Below, in pieces: positions 1 through 6,902 of a stretch of 24,067 bases of DNA. The position numbers and the translations under genes are program-made. The first letter of the stretch is position 1. The number at the start of each line of letters is the position of its first letter. Where the stretch lies: positions 1 to 24,067 of the forward strand of contig CAYWTX010000515.1 in assembly GCA_964461295.1 (NCBI GenBank), in the 5' to 3' direction. Source of the DNA: CAYWTX01 sp964461295 (lineage in GTDB: Bacteria > Planctomycetota > Phycisphaerae > SM23-33). The notes beneath the pieces are model-generated. The model had not been told where the DNA came from, did no database searches, and was given only the letters and a program-made list of their open reading frames with translations.

Positions 1-108
1 TCACGAAATAACTTGTTCACGTTTCCCAGGTGGCACAGGTCTCCGACCTGTGCTGCACAGCTTGGAAAGCTGTGCCACCAAGACTGGCTTGCTCAGGTTA
101 TTTCGTGA
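1..108. repeat. MITE/REP-like element: inverted repeat enclosing two tandem hairpins
   Basis: A perfect 12-bp inverted repeat (TCACGAAATAAC at 1-12, its complement at 97-108) encloses two perfect hairpins. The first is GCACAGGTC/GACCTGTGC (33-41 and 45-53, loop TCC); the second is GCACAGCTT/AAGCTGTGC (55-63 and 67-75, loop GGA). An outer TGGCACAG/CTGTGCCA pairing (31-38 with 71-78) could fold both into one structure. There is no coding potential. The layout is that of a non-autonomous mobile repeat. Because the window starts at base 1 of the repeat, the element may extend further left. It lies about 130 nt upstream of the desulfoferrodoxin gene. Confidence 0.7.
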
Positions 109-187
109 CGGACCCTAAGAGCGCGTAGGGGCGAACCCCAACGCCAGCGAACGTGCTGTTCCTGCGGATGAAGACGAGAGGACATCC

Positions 188-205
188 TGCCCGCTGAAGC
201 GGGCA
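188..205 (+). other. hairpin in the leader of the desulfoferrodoxin gene
   Basis: TGCCCGC (188-194) pairs perfectly with GCGGGCA (199-205) across a TGAA tetraloop, ending 35 nt before the ATG at 241. There is no following U-run, so it is not an obvious intrinsic terminator. It could be a 5' UTR structure or a repeat remnant. Confidence 0.35.
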
Positions 206-240
206 CGCCAGGCAGCTCGATCAGAAGGGAGCGTGATGCG

Positions 241-618
241 ATGACCATGCGGTTGCAGATCTGCAAATGTCCCGTGTGCGGGATCGTGGCGGAAGTCCTG
301 GATGGCGGCGCCGGCGAGCTGGTGTGCTGCGGCCAGCCCATGCAGGTCCTGCAACACAAGACCCAGGACGCAACGACGGAGAAGCACGTGCCCTTCGTCG
401 AGCCGACGGCCGGGGGAATCAAGGTGCGCGTCGGGCAGAACACGGCCCACCCGATGGAGCCCAAGCATTGGATTCAGTGGATCGAGGTGATCGCGGACGG
501 CCGGGCGTACCGGCAGTTCCTCAGCCCGGGCCAGGCGCCGGAGGCCGAGTTCCCCGTTACCGGCAAGGACATCGTGGCACGCGAACTGTGTAACCTTCAC
601 GGACTCTGGAAAGGATGA
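241..618 (+). CDS. dfx: desulfoferrodoxin (superoxide reductase, two-iron type)
   Basis: This enzyme reduces superoxide to hydrogen peroxide in the cytoplasm without releasing O2, using electrons usually supplied by rubredoxin. The protein has 125 residues, normal for the family. The N-terminal desulforedoxin domain has all four Cys ligands of centre I (C10, C13, C29, C30, in CPVCG and CCG). The C-terminal domain has the centre II ligands H49, H70, H76, C117 and H120 (motifs EKHVP, AHPMEPKH, CNLHGLW). The conserved E47-K48 pair near the active site is intact. The start is supported by AAGGGA at 225-230, 10 nt upstream; an internal ATG at 247 would also keep the whole fold. The stop overlaps the ATG at 615 of the ferritin gene, so the two are probably cotranscribed. 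The rubredoxin that would feed it lies about 2.6 kb downstream. Confidence 0.97.
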   Translation: MTMRLQICKCPVCGIVAEVLDGGAGELVCCGQPMQVLQHKTQDATTEKHVPFVEPTAGGIKVRVGQNTAHPMEPKHWIQWIEVIADGRAYRQFLSPGQAPEAEFPVTGKDIVARELCNLHGLWKG

Positions 619-623
619 TTCAG

Positions 624-1109
624 ATGATCAGCGAGAAGATCGAGAACGCCCTGAACGAACAGATCACGATGGAGACTTATTCTTCCTACCTGTACTGGTC
701 CATGGCGACCTGGTTCGACCACCAGAACCTGGCGGGATGCGCCAACTGGATGAAGAAGCAGGCCAAGGAGGAATGGGCCCACGCGGAAAAGCTGTACGGC
801 TACATCGTGGAGCGCGGCGGCCGCGTGAGACTGGCGGGCGTGAAGGCCCCGCCGCACGACTGGACCTCGCCACTGGCGATCTTCGAGGCGTCGTACGGCC
901 ACGAGCAGAGCGTCACCAAGAGCATCCATTCGCTGGTGAAACTCGCCCGCGACGACAACGACCCGGCCACCGAAGTCTTCCTGCACTGGTTCGTCAACGA
1001 GCAGGTGGAAGAAGAGGCCGGCGTCGACCGAATCGTCCAGCTCCTGAAGAAGGCGAAGGACTCCGTCGGCGCGATGTTCTACATTGACAAGGAACTGGGC
1101 GGCAGGTGA
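624..1109 (+). CDS. ftnA: bacterial non-haem ferritin (FtnA-type)
   Basis: Ferritin oxidises Fe(II) at a diiron ferroxidase centre and stores it inside a 24-subunit cage. Numbered from the upstream ATG at 615, the protein shows E20, E53 and H56 (the EEWAHAE helix), E97, Q130 and E133. These line up with the ferroxidase residues of E. coli FtnA with an offset of three. Two starts are possible. ATG 615 overlaps the dfx stop (ATGA), but GGAAAGG (608-614) abuts it directly; that same motif sits 9 nt before ATG 624, so 624 is preferred here (161 residues; 164 from 615). Either start leaves the fold complete. Pairing with superoxide reductase makes sense, since sequestering iron limits Fenton chemistry from the peroxide product. 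Bacterioferritin is less likely because the length and motifs fit FtnA. Confidence 0.95.
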   Translation: MISEKIENALNEQITMETYSSYLYWSMATWFDHQNLAGCANWMKKQAKEEWAHAEKLYGYIVERGGRVRLAGVKAPPHDWTSPLAIFEASYGHEQSVTKSIHSLVKLARDDNDPATEVFLHWFVNEQVEEEAGVDRIVQLLKKAKDSVGAMFYIDKELGGR

Positions 1110-1144
1110 ACGTGGCAGTCAGGTGTCCGGTGCAAGGGACGCAA

Positions 1145-1207
1145 GGAAACGCCAGCGGGGCGTCCTTCGCGGCACTGGGCAGTCCGAAGGAGCCATTGGG
1201 TTGACCC
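1145..1207 (+). repeat. upstream repeat element, copy 1 (pair with 3165-3225)
   Basis: This stretch resembles the one at 3165-3225. Both begin with GGAAACG, then have GGCGTC(C)TTCGC, and end in a 24-nt block with 21 identities (core CGAAGGAGCC, then TTGG and TTGAC). This copy ends 34 nt before the ATG of the rubrerythrin-like gene. In one plus frame both copies end in a P-K-E-P-L-x-stop reading, so a decayed coding origin is possible as well as a regulatory one. Confidence 0.5.
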
Positions 1208-1241
1208 TTGGCACTTCTTCCTCTTCCGCGGAGCGTGACGT

Positions 1242-1721
1242 ATGCTGGCTTTCAACGCCGACGAAATCCTCGAGATGGCCGAGCAGATCGAGCGGAACGG
1301 CGCGAGGTTCTACCGCAAAGCGGCGGCGTCCGCTAACGACGCCAACGCTGCCAGGACGCTGCGCGAACTGGCCGAGTGGGAAGACGCCCACGAGCAGACC
1401 TTCGCCGCCATGCGGACCGAGTTGAGCAGCCCGGAGAGGCCGCCCGTGCTCGGCGACCCCGACGCCGAAGGGGCCCAGTACCTGCGGGCGTTCGTGGACG
1501 GCAAAGTGTTCGACGCGAAGGCCGACCCCGCCGACCTGCTCAATGGCCGCGAGGCCCTGGCCGACGTGGTCCGCACGGCCATCGGGCTGGAGAAGGACTC
1601 GATCGTCTTCTACAGTGCCATGAGGCTGATGGTACCCCCCGAGCGAGGCAGGAACCGTCTGGACGACATCATCGGCCAGGAACTGGACCACATCGCCGTG
1701 TTGAACAAGCTGCTGAGGTGA
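1242..1721 (+). CDS. rubrerythrin-like ferritin-fold diiron protein lacking a rubredoxin domain
   Basis: This 159-residue protein is a four-helix diiron protein of the rubrerythrin/ferritin-like group, probably a peroxidase or iron-handling protein. Candidate ligands are E17 (IERNGARFY), E47 and H50 (EDAH), E117 (GLEKDSIVFY) and E147 with H150 (ELDH). This is the expected pair of E plus ExxH half-sites. There is no CxxC rubredoxin domain at either end, so electrons would have to come from a separate carrier such as the rubredoxin at 3240. GGAG at 1230-1233 lies 8 nt before the ATG. Its TGA stop falls inside the Shine-Dalgarno of the following flavodiiron gene, implying translational coupling. 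A peroxidase role fits the locus because superoxide reductase makes H2O2, but the exact activity is inferred. Confidence 0.87.
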   Translation: MLAFNADEILEMAEQIERNGARFYRKAAASANDANAARTLRELAEWEDAHEQTFAAMRTELSSPERPPVLGDPDAEGAQYLRAFVDGKVFDAKADPADLLNGREALADVVRTAIGLEKDSIVFYSAMRLMVPPERGRNRLDDIIGQELDHIAVLNKLLR

Positions 1722-1728
1722 TCTGCCA

Positions 1729-2937
1729 ATGCCGGACAAGTTCCACGCCGTTGCCCTGGCCGACAACGTCCACTGGGTCGGCGCCATCGACTGGTCGGTC
1801 CGCAACTTCCACGGCTACCTCACCAGCCGGGGCACGACGTACAACGCGTACCTCGTCCTGGGCGAGAAGATCACCCTCGTCGACACGGTGAAGGCGCCCT
1901 TCCAGGCCGAACTGATGGCCCGCATCGCCAGCGTCATCGACCCCGCCGATATCGACTACATCGTCTCCAACCATGCCGAGATGGACCATTCCGGCTGCCT
2001 GGTCGACGTCGCCCGCGCCGTCGGGCCCGAGAAGGTCTTCGCGTCGAAGATGGGCGTCCAGGCGCTGGAGGCCCACTTCCACGGCCAGGTGCCGCTCGTC
2101 GAGGTCGCCGACGGCCAGCAACTCGACATCGGCGGCGACAAGCTCAGCTTCCTTGAGACGAAGATGTGCCACTGGCCCGACAGCATGGTGAGCTACCTGC
2201 ATGGCCGGCGGCTGCTGTTCTCGCAGGACGCCTTCGGCATGCACCTGGCGACGACGGAGCGGTTCGACGACGAACTGCCCGAGTGGCTGCTGGAGCACGA
2301 AGGGGCGAAGTACTACGCGAACATCCTGCTGCCGCTGTCGAAGTTCGTCGCCAAGGCCATCGAGAAAGTCGCCTCCTCCGGCCTGCCGCTGGCCGTGATC
2401 GCGCCCGACCACGGCCCGGTGTGGCGGAGGGATCCCGGCAAGGTCGTCGGCTGGTACTCCCGCTGGGCCGCCCAGAAGCGGAAGAACAAGGCTGTCATCG
2501 TCTTCGACTCGATGTGGGGCAGCACGGGCAAGATGGCGGCGTCGATCGCCGACGGGCTGATGGCGGGCGGCTCGTCGGTGCGGGTGCTGCCGCTGGAAGC
2601 GACGCACCGCAGCGACGTGGCCACGGAGATCCTGGACGCCGGCGCGCTGCTGGTCGGCTCGCCGACGATCAACGGGCAGATCTTCCCCACCGTTGCCGAC
2701 GTGCTGTGCTATCTCAAGGGCCTCGCCCCGCGGGGGCTGATCGGGATGGCCTTCGGCTCGTTCGGCTGGGGCGGCGAGGCGACGGGGCAACTTGCCTCCG
2801 AACTGACGGGGATGGGAATCCAGCAGGCGGCCGAGCCGATCCGCGTGAAGTACGTGCCGACGGACGAGGACCTGTCCGCCTGCCGCCAGGCGGGGATGGC
2901 GATCGCGGCGAAGCTGAAAGCGTCAAGTGACAAGTGA
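1729..2937 (+). CDS. fprA: FprA-type flavodiiron protein (O2/NO reductase)
   Basis: A-type flavoproteins reduce O2 to water, and in some members NO to N2O, in the cytoplasm using rubredoxin electrons. The 402 residues form a metallo-beta-lactamase-like diiron domain (about 1-250) and a flavodoxin domain (about 253-400). Diiron ligands visible are H82, E84, D86 and H87 (NHAEMDH), H148 (CHWPDS), D167 (SQDAF) and H228 (PDHGPVW). The flavodoxin half starts with the FMN phosphate loop DSMWGSTGKMA and has the later GSPTINGQ and GSFGWGGEA segments. The length is that of the minimal class, with no fused rubredoxin or flavin reductase domain. GAGGTGAT (1715-1722) gives a strong ribosome site 6 nt before the ATG and overlaps the upstream stop. 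Whether O2 or NO is the preferred substrate cannot be told from sequence. Confidence 0.95.
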   Translation: MPDKFHAVALADNVHWVGAIDWSVRNFHGYLTSRGTTYNAYLVLGEKITLVDTVKAPFQAELMARIASVIDPADIDYIVSNHAEMDHSGCLVDVARAVGPEKVFASKMGVQALEAHFHGQVPLVEVADGQQLDIGGDKLSFLETKMCHWPDSMVSYLHGRRLLFSQDAFGMHLATTERFDDELPEWLLEHEGAKYYANILLPLSKFVAKAIEKVASSGLPLAVIAPDHGPVWRRDPGKVVGWYSRWAAQKRKNKAVIVFDSMWGSTGKMAASIADGLMAGGSSVRVLPLEATHRSDVATEILDAGALLVGSPTINGQIFPTVADVLCYLKGLAPRGLIGMAFGSFGWGGEATGQLASELTGMGIQQAAEPIRVKYVPTDEDLSACRQAGMAIAAKLKASSDK

Positions 2938-2945
2938 CGGGAAGG

Positions 2946-2957
2946 TGACACGTGTCA
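2946..2957. promoter_or_regulatory. 12-bp perfect palindrome TGACACGTGTCA after fprA
   Basis: TGACACGTGTCA is its own reverse complement and follows the fprA stop by 8 nt. It is preceded by two direct AAGTGAC units and one AGGTGAC unit. It has operator-like symmetry but no known regulator can be assigned, and it might equally be part of the neighbouring repeats. Confidence 0.25.
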
Positions 2958-3000
2958 AGGTGCGAGCAGACGGCGAGTGTCGGAGTTTGTGGAAGAATCA

Positions 3001-3125
3001 AGACTCGCGGGTCTGCCCGCTCTGGACGCCTTCTGTCGCCCCCTCGGGGCTCTATGCCTAATTGCTTGTATACCGGGGGCTTACGCCCCCGGCTAAGTCC
3101 TCGACGCCCCTGCGGGGCTAAGAGG
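3001..3125. repeat. array of GC-rich hairpins between fprA and rubredoxin
   Basis: Three perfect hairpins occur in 81 nt. They are GCCCC/GGGGC (3038-3042 with 3046-3050), CCGGGGGC/GCCCCCGG with loop TTAC (3073-3080 with 3085-3092), and GCCCC/GGGGC (3106-3110 with 3114-3118). The stems share a GGGGC core, as in REP-type arrays. The whole 302-nt gap (2938-3239) has no gene; it holds this array, the palindrome at 2946 and the upstream element at 3165. The array may separate the rubredoxin transcript from the fprA transcript. Confidence 0.65.
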
Positions 3126-3164
3126 GAGGAAGGCCGCTTCTGCGATTCTTTCACGAACTCTCAG

Positions 3165-3225
3165 GGAAACGGACGGCGTCTTCGCCTCTCCCCTTGACGC
3201 GCCGAAGGAGCCGTTGGCTTGACAC
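3165..3225 (+). repeat. upstream repeat element, copy 2 (pair with 1145-1207)
   Basis: This is the second copy of the element described at 1145-1207, ending 14 nt before the rubredoxin ATG. It contains TTGACA at 3219-3224, which resembles a -35 box, but no suitable -10 follows before the ATG, so promoter function is not supported by that motif alone. Confidence 0.5.
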
Positions 3226-3239
3226 TCGAAAGGACAGCG

Positions 3240-3401
3240 ATGAAGAAGTACTCCTGCAACGCGTGCGGATACATCTATGACCCCGCCAAGGGCGACCCGG
3301 ACAACGGCGTGGCGCCGGGCACGGCATGGCAAGACGTGCCGGACAACTGGGTCTGCCCCGAGTGCGGCGTGGGCAAGGATGAGTTCACGGTCATCGACTG
3401 A
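3240..3401 (+). CDS. rubredoxin
   Basis: This 53-residue electron carrier has a single Fe(Cys)4 centre formed by C6, C9, C39 and C42 (CNACGY and CPECGVGKDEF). The spacing is exactly that of classical rubredoxins, with the conserved aromatic residues Y11, Y13, W37 and F49. The ATG at 3240 is preceded by GAAAGGA (3228-3234) with a 5-nt spacer, so a longer TTG-started reading from 3219 is not needed. In this locus it is the likely electron donor to the superoxide reductase, the rubrerythrin-like protein and the flavodiiron protein. The NAD(P)H:rubredoxin oxidoreductase that would reduce it is not in the window. Confidence 0.97.
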   Translation: MKKYSCNACGYIYDPAKGDPDNGVAPGTAWQDVPDNWVCPECGVGKDEFTVID

Positions 3402-3480
3402 CAACCCAAGAGCGTCGGACGTCGGGTGACGGGATCGGGAAGCGACAACCGATCATGGCTCACGATCCCGATCGCGATGG

Positions 3481-3528
3481 GACGCCGATCCCGGCGTCAA
3501 CTTCCGTCCGTGATCGTGATTCACGATC
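3481..3528. terminator. paired hairpins between convergent genes, possible bidirectional terminator
   Basis: GACGCCG/CGGCGTC with an ATCC loop (3481-3487 with 3492-3498) and GATCGTGA/TCACGATC around a single T (3512-3519 with 3521-3528) lie between the rubredoxin stop and the stop of the convergent TPR gene. No clear T-run follows, so terminator function is only likely from position. The rest of 3402-3591 is rich in GATC-containing short repeats. Confidence 0.35.
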
Positions 3529-3591
3529 GGCTGTTCCTTCTCCCGGCCCATGGCCCCGCGGCACCCGGTCCCCGGTATCCGGTATCGGGCC

Positions 3592-5526
3592 TCACGGCTT
3601 CTTCTTCGGCGGCGCGGGCTTGGTGATCGTCTCGTCGGGGTTGTCGCTCTCCTTGGCTGCGCCCATGCCGCCCTTGATGCGGACGTTCATCCCTTCCAGG
3701 ATCAGGTGCGCGTCGCGCGAGCCGTCGCTCTCGCGGTACTTGTCCATCACGCGGCGGAACGACGCCTCGGCGAGTTGCCTCTGCCCGTGCCGCTGGTACA
3801 GGTACCCGATGGCCATCGCGGCCCGCACCGAATCGGGCTTGAAGAACTGCTCGATCTCGCGCAACTGCTGGACCGCCTGATCGAGCTTGCCCCAGCTCTC
3901 GTAGCACTTGGCGATCGCCCACAGCGTCTTGGGCATCTCATCGATGCTCTGGTACACCGCGATCGCCTCGCCCCACTTTTTCTGCTGCTCAAGCAGCACC
4001 GCCTTGATCCACGACGCCTTCCGGGCGTACGCCTCCACCTTCAGGCAGTAGTCCGCCAGTTCCATCGCCTTCCTCATGTACCTGTCGTTCTTGGCGGCCT
4101 TGGCGTACAGCGTCAGCAGCGTGAACTGGCCGAGGTCCTTGTCCGTCATGTTCCGGCAGAGCGAGATCGCGAAGTCCTCGCTCTTCTTGAACAGATCGGC
4201 GGCCAGCTTCGCCTTGTCCTCGTCCTTCATCTCGTTGGGGCGGAGCTTGAGGAACACGTTCTTCGCCCAGTTCTCGTCCTCCACCGTGTCCCAGATGAAC
4301 GTCATCAACTCGACGATCTCGGCATTGGTGCATTTCTCGAAGCGAATCTGCTGGTACGTCGCTTGCAGCAGCGTCTTCTTCTTCGTGCCCTCGAACAGGC
4401 GCTCCATGGCGGCGATCAACTCGCCCATCTTCATCCGCGGCAGGTCGAGCTTGCCGTAGTACTCCATGCACTTGTCCGGATGGGCCGCCATCAGCCCCAT
4501 CCATCGCACGATGCGCCCCCAGTCGTCCTTGTTCTGGTTGCGGAGGAACAACTCGTCCATCCGCTTGATCCACGCGGCCGAGTCGCCGTCGGAATTGCGC
4601 CGGAAGTTGATCAGGTCGATCTGGTAGTCGTCGTTGCCCAGAAAGATCGGCCGGTCCAGCGTCTTGGCCCAGTAACCGTGGAACCTCTGCTTGAGGGCTT
4701 TCTCCTCCTCGCTGAAGGCGCCGTACGCCTTCACGTTGCGGCGGAGGTACTCCCAGTATTCGGCGCTGGCAAGCACCTCCTCGTCGCTGGTCCGCGGCGT
4801 GGCGAAGGTGTAGCTCTCGCGCAGGAACTTCCGCAACTGCTCTTCGCTGGGGGCCGCGCGAAAGTAATACTCCATCGCCTTGTCGCGGGCATACTCGGCC
4901 GCGCCGCGGTTCGTCGTGCGGCAATCGACGGCGACCTGCCAGTAGTAGCGCGCCGCGTCCTCGAGCTTGCCGTTTTTCACAAGGTTGTCGGCCAGCATGT
5001 TGATCGCCGACGCGGCCATCTCGTGCTTGCGGTACTCCGGATGGCGGGCCATCGCGGCCCATGCCTTTATCGCCTTGTCTTCCTCGCCGCTGTCCCAGTG
5101 GCACCAGCCCTGGAAATACAGGGCCGGCGCGGCGTAGCGGACCATGTTGGGAAAGTAGTCGAGGACTTCCTGGAACTGACGGGCGGCCACGCCGCGCTTG
5201 TCGTCGAGCTGCACCGAACGGGCGATCCGCAGCAGCACGTAGGGAACGACGCGGCTCCTGGGGTACTCCTGCATGAAGGTCTCGTACTCGGCCTTGGCCT
5301 GCTTGTACTTCTTCTCACTGTAGACCTTGTCAGCCCGGTCCAGGGCGTGGGCCTCGAAGCGGTCGAGAAGCTTGTATTCATCGACGGGAAGGTATATCTC
5401 GCCCTGGGCGGTGGTCCTCGCCTCGCCCTTGGGCTTGCCGGGCCCCGCCTGCACGGGCTGGGCGGCCGCAAACGCCACGGCCGCGGCCAGGCAGCCGATG
5501 GAAGCATGAATGCAAGATATCGACAT
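3592..5526 (-). CDS. secreted TPR-repeat protein
   Basis: This 644-residue protein probably acts as a periplasmic or outer-membrane-associated scaffold. An N-terminal signal peptide is clear (about residues 1-27: hydrophobic LAAAVAFAAA, then AxA-like QPVQAG). TPR-like helical pairs follow at about 60-130 (KYKQAKAEYETFMQEYP) and about 515-605 (WGEAIAVYQSI, GKLDQAVQQLREIE, GQRQLAEASFRRVMDKY). The middle is helical and charged, without a recognised catalytic motif. The C-terminus ends in a Pro-Lys-rich tail. The ATG at 5526 is chosen because it begins the signal peptide and has GAAAGGA about 12 nt upstream; the reading frame stays open far upstream but that part is not protein-like. The PQQ protein and flippase-like protein encoded upstream on the same strand also face the envelope. 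The exact role is unknown. Confidence 0.85.
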   Translation of the reverse strand: MSISCIHASIGCLAAAVAFAAAQPVQAGPGKPKGEARTTAQGEIYLPVDEYKLLDRFEAHALDRADKVYSEKKYKQAKAEYETFMQEYPRSRVVPYVLLRIARSVQLDDKRGVAARQFQEVLDYFPNMVRYAAPALYFQGWCHWDSGEEDKAIKAWAAMARHPEYRKHEMAASAINMLADNLVKNGKLEDAARYYWQVAVDCRTTNRGAAEYARDKAMEYYFRAAPSEEQLRKFLRESYTFATPRTSDEEVLASAEYWEYLRRNVKAYGAFSEEEKALKQRFHGYWAKTLDRPIFLGNDDYQIDLINFRRNSDGDSAAWIKRMDELFLRNQNKDDWGRIVRWMGLMAAHPDKCMEYYGKLDLPRMKMGELIAAMERLFEGTKKKTLLQATYQQIRFEKCTNAEIVELMTFIWDTVEDENWAKNVFLKLRPNEMKDEDKAKLAADLFKKSEDFAISLCRNMTDKDLGQFTLLTLYAKAAKNDRYMRKAMELADYCLKVEAYARKASWIKAVLLEQQKKWGEAIAVYQSIDEMPKTLWAIAKCYESWGKLDQAVQQLREIEQFFKPDSVRAAMAIGYLYQRHGQRQLAEASFRRVMDKYRESDGSRDAHLILEGMNVRIKGGMGAAKESDNPDETITKPAPPKKKP

Positions 5527-5660
5527 CAGGCCACGCGTCCTTTCGCGTCTGGAAGCGCGCCATTGTACCGCGGACTGCCGCCGCGGCGGCCTCGGCAACG
5601 CAGCCGTTGCGCAAAGTGCGATGTTTGGGCGCGCCGATGGCCGGGAACGCTCCAGAGGGT

Positions 5661-6749
5661 TCAACCCCGCTCGCCGGCATGGGCTTCGGGCGAACCGGCG
5701 GCGGGCAGGGGCGGTCTGGCGCCGAACAGGCCGGCGCCAACGCGCCCGGCCAGTGTGGCGCCGAAGGCCACCAGCGCCGCGTCCCAGATGCGCAGGCAGA
5801 TCAGGTAGGCGATGAGCTTGTCGGGCCCGATGGCCTGGCTCAAGCCCGCCAGGGCCAGCACGCCGAACAACCCGCCGTCCAGCGTGCCCACGCCGCTGGG
5901 CGTCAACTGCACGGACAGCAGAATCTGCGTCGCCAGGAAGAACACTGCCAGCCCCGACGGTTGAAGGTGCACCTGCCAACCCAGTCCCAGGCCGAAGAAC
6001 GCCATCGGCTTGAAGAAGATCGTCGCGTGGGCCAGCACATAGAGCAGGAAGGCCGGAACGACCGCCCAGCCTTCCTCGTTGAACAGTCGCGAGCAAAGGT
6101 GCTCGACGCCGTAGGCCTGCTCCCTCAGCCGCAGGAAGAACTTCCGCCACAGCCCCAGCCCAACCAGCCAGCCGGTGATCCGCCTCAGCGGCGTCCAGCG
6201 GCGCGACAAGGAGAACCACAGCAGCAGGCACAGCCCCACGGCCGCGGCCGCGACGGCCAGGATGGCGATTCCCAGCGGCAGGTTGGCCCCGCCGAACAGC
6301 ACGTGGCGGAACCCGACGGCCGCCAGCACCGTCGCCGCCCCGATGAACAGCAGGAAGCTCAATGCCTCCAGGTACTTGCACAACAGCACCACGCCGGCCT
6401 GCTGGTCATACCGATACCCCGTCCGCCGCCCCACGTAGATCACCTTCACCGGCTCGCCGCCCAGCGAGTGCGAAGGCGCGATTACGTTGCCCGCCGTGCC
6501 CACAATCGTCGCCGCCAGCAGCGTGCCAAGGCGCACCTTGTGCCCGATGGGGCGGTTCATCATCTGCCAGGCCAGCGACTGCGCCAGCAGCATGACGAAC
6601 GTCAGAATGCCCGTGGAGGCGAAGGCGGGCACGCCGGCCGACAGCACGGCCTTCAGCGACCGCTCAAACCCGACGTACCAGATGATGAGCGCGAAGATCA
6701 CCGCCGAAGCGGCGATGGTCAGGGCGGTCTTGCTTGCGTGTCGGAACAT
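5661..6749 (-). CDS. UPF0104 / lysylphosphatidylglycerol-synthase TM-region family membrane protein
   Basis: This polytopic inner-membrane protein of 362 residues has about eight hydrophobic helices, for example ALTIAASAVIFALIIWYVGF near the N-terminus. Family signatures include NVIAPSHSLGGEPVK after the third helix and the PSGVGTLDGGLFG segment near the C-terminus. The same family includes the flippase half of MprF and stand-alone proteins of unknown substrate. Without the MprF synthase domain, the substrate here cannot be named; a lipid or lipid-linked molecule is the family expectation. The ATG at 6749 has AAGGAG just upstream (complement of 6753-6758) and the first helix starts within about 10 residues. 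An in-frame extension upstream is Arg/Pro-rich and unlikely to be translated. Confidence 0.85.
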   Translation of the reverse strand: MFRHASKTALTIAASAVIFALIIWYVGFERSLKAVLSAGVPAFASTGILTFVMLLAQSLAWQMMNRPIGHKVRLGTLLAATIVGTAGNVIAPSHSLGGEPVKVIYVGRRTGYRYDQQAGVVLLCKYLEALSFLLFIGAATVLAAVGFRHVLFGGANLPLGIAILAVAAAAVGLCLLLWFSLSRRWTPLRRITGWLVGLGLWRKFFLRLREQAYGVEHLCSRLFNEEGWAVVPAFLLYVLAHATIFFKPMAFFGLGLGWQVHLQPSGLAVFFLATQILLSVQLTPSGVGTLDGGLFGVLALAGLSQAIGPDKLIAYLICLRIWDAALVAFGATLAGRVGAGLFGARPPLPAAGSPEAHAGERG

Positions 6750-6902
6750 GGGCTCCTTCGCGGGCCGCGCCGGCCTTCCGGGCCGTGGAGAGTACGTCCG
6801 CCGGTCGGCGCAAGTCAACCCGATAGCAGCATCGCGGAATTGGCAGTTCCTTGAGGTTGGTTCCCCAGCCCGCCAGTGGCGCCCTTGCCAACGGCGCTGC
6901 CG

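Noticed and set aside
1..108. CRISPR repeat
   Set aside because: Only a single inverted-repeat element; no regularly spaced direct repeats and no cas genes.
115..600. Minus-strand open frame opposite the desulfoferrodoxin gene
   Set aside because: It is antisense to a gene with all metal ligands intact; high GC keeps opposite frames open by chance.
3219..3242. TTGACA before rubredoxin as a promoter
   Set aside because: The -10 position would fall inside the coding sequence and has no matching hexamer.
3550..5808. 752-codon plus-strand open frame opposite the TPR gene
   Set aside because: The translation is Leu/Val/Arg/His-rich with no domain, while the minus strand encodes a signal peptide and TPR motifs.
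5527..6381. N-terminal extension of the TPR reading frame
   Set aside because: It overlaps the flippase-like gene in another frame, is not protein-like, and would bury the signal peptide.
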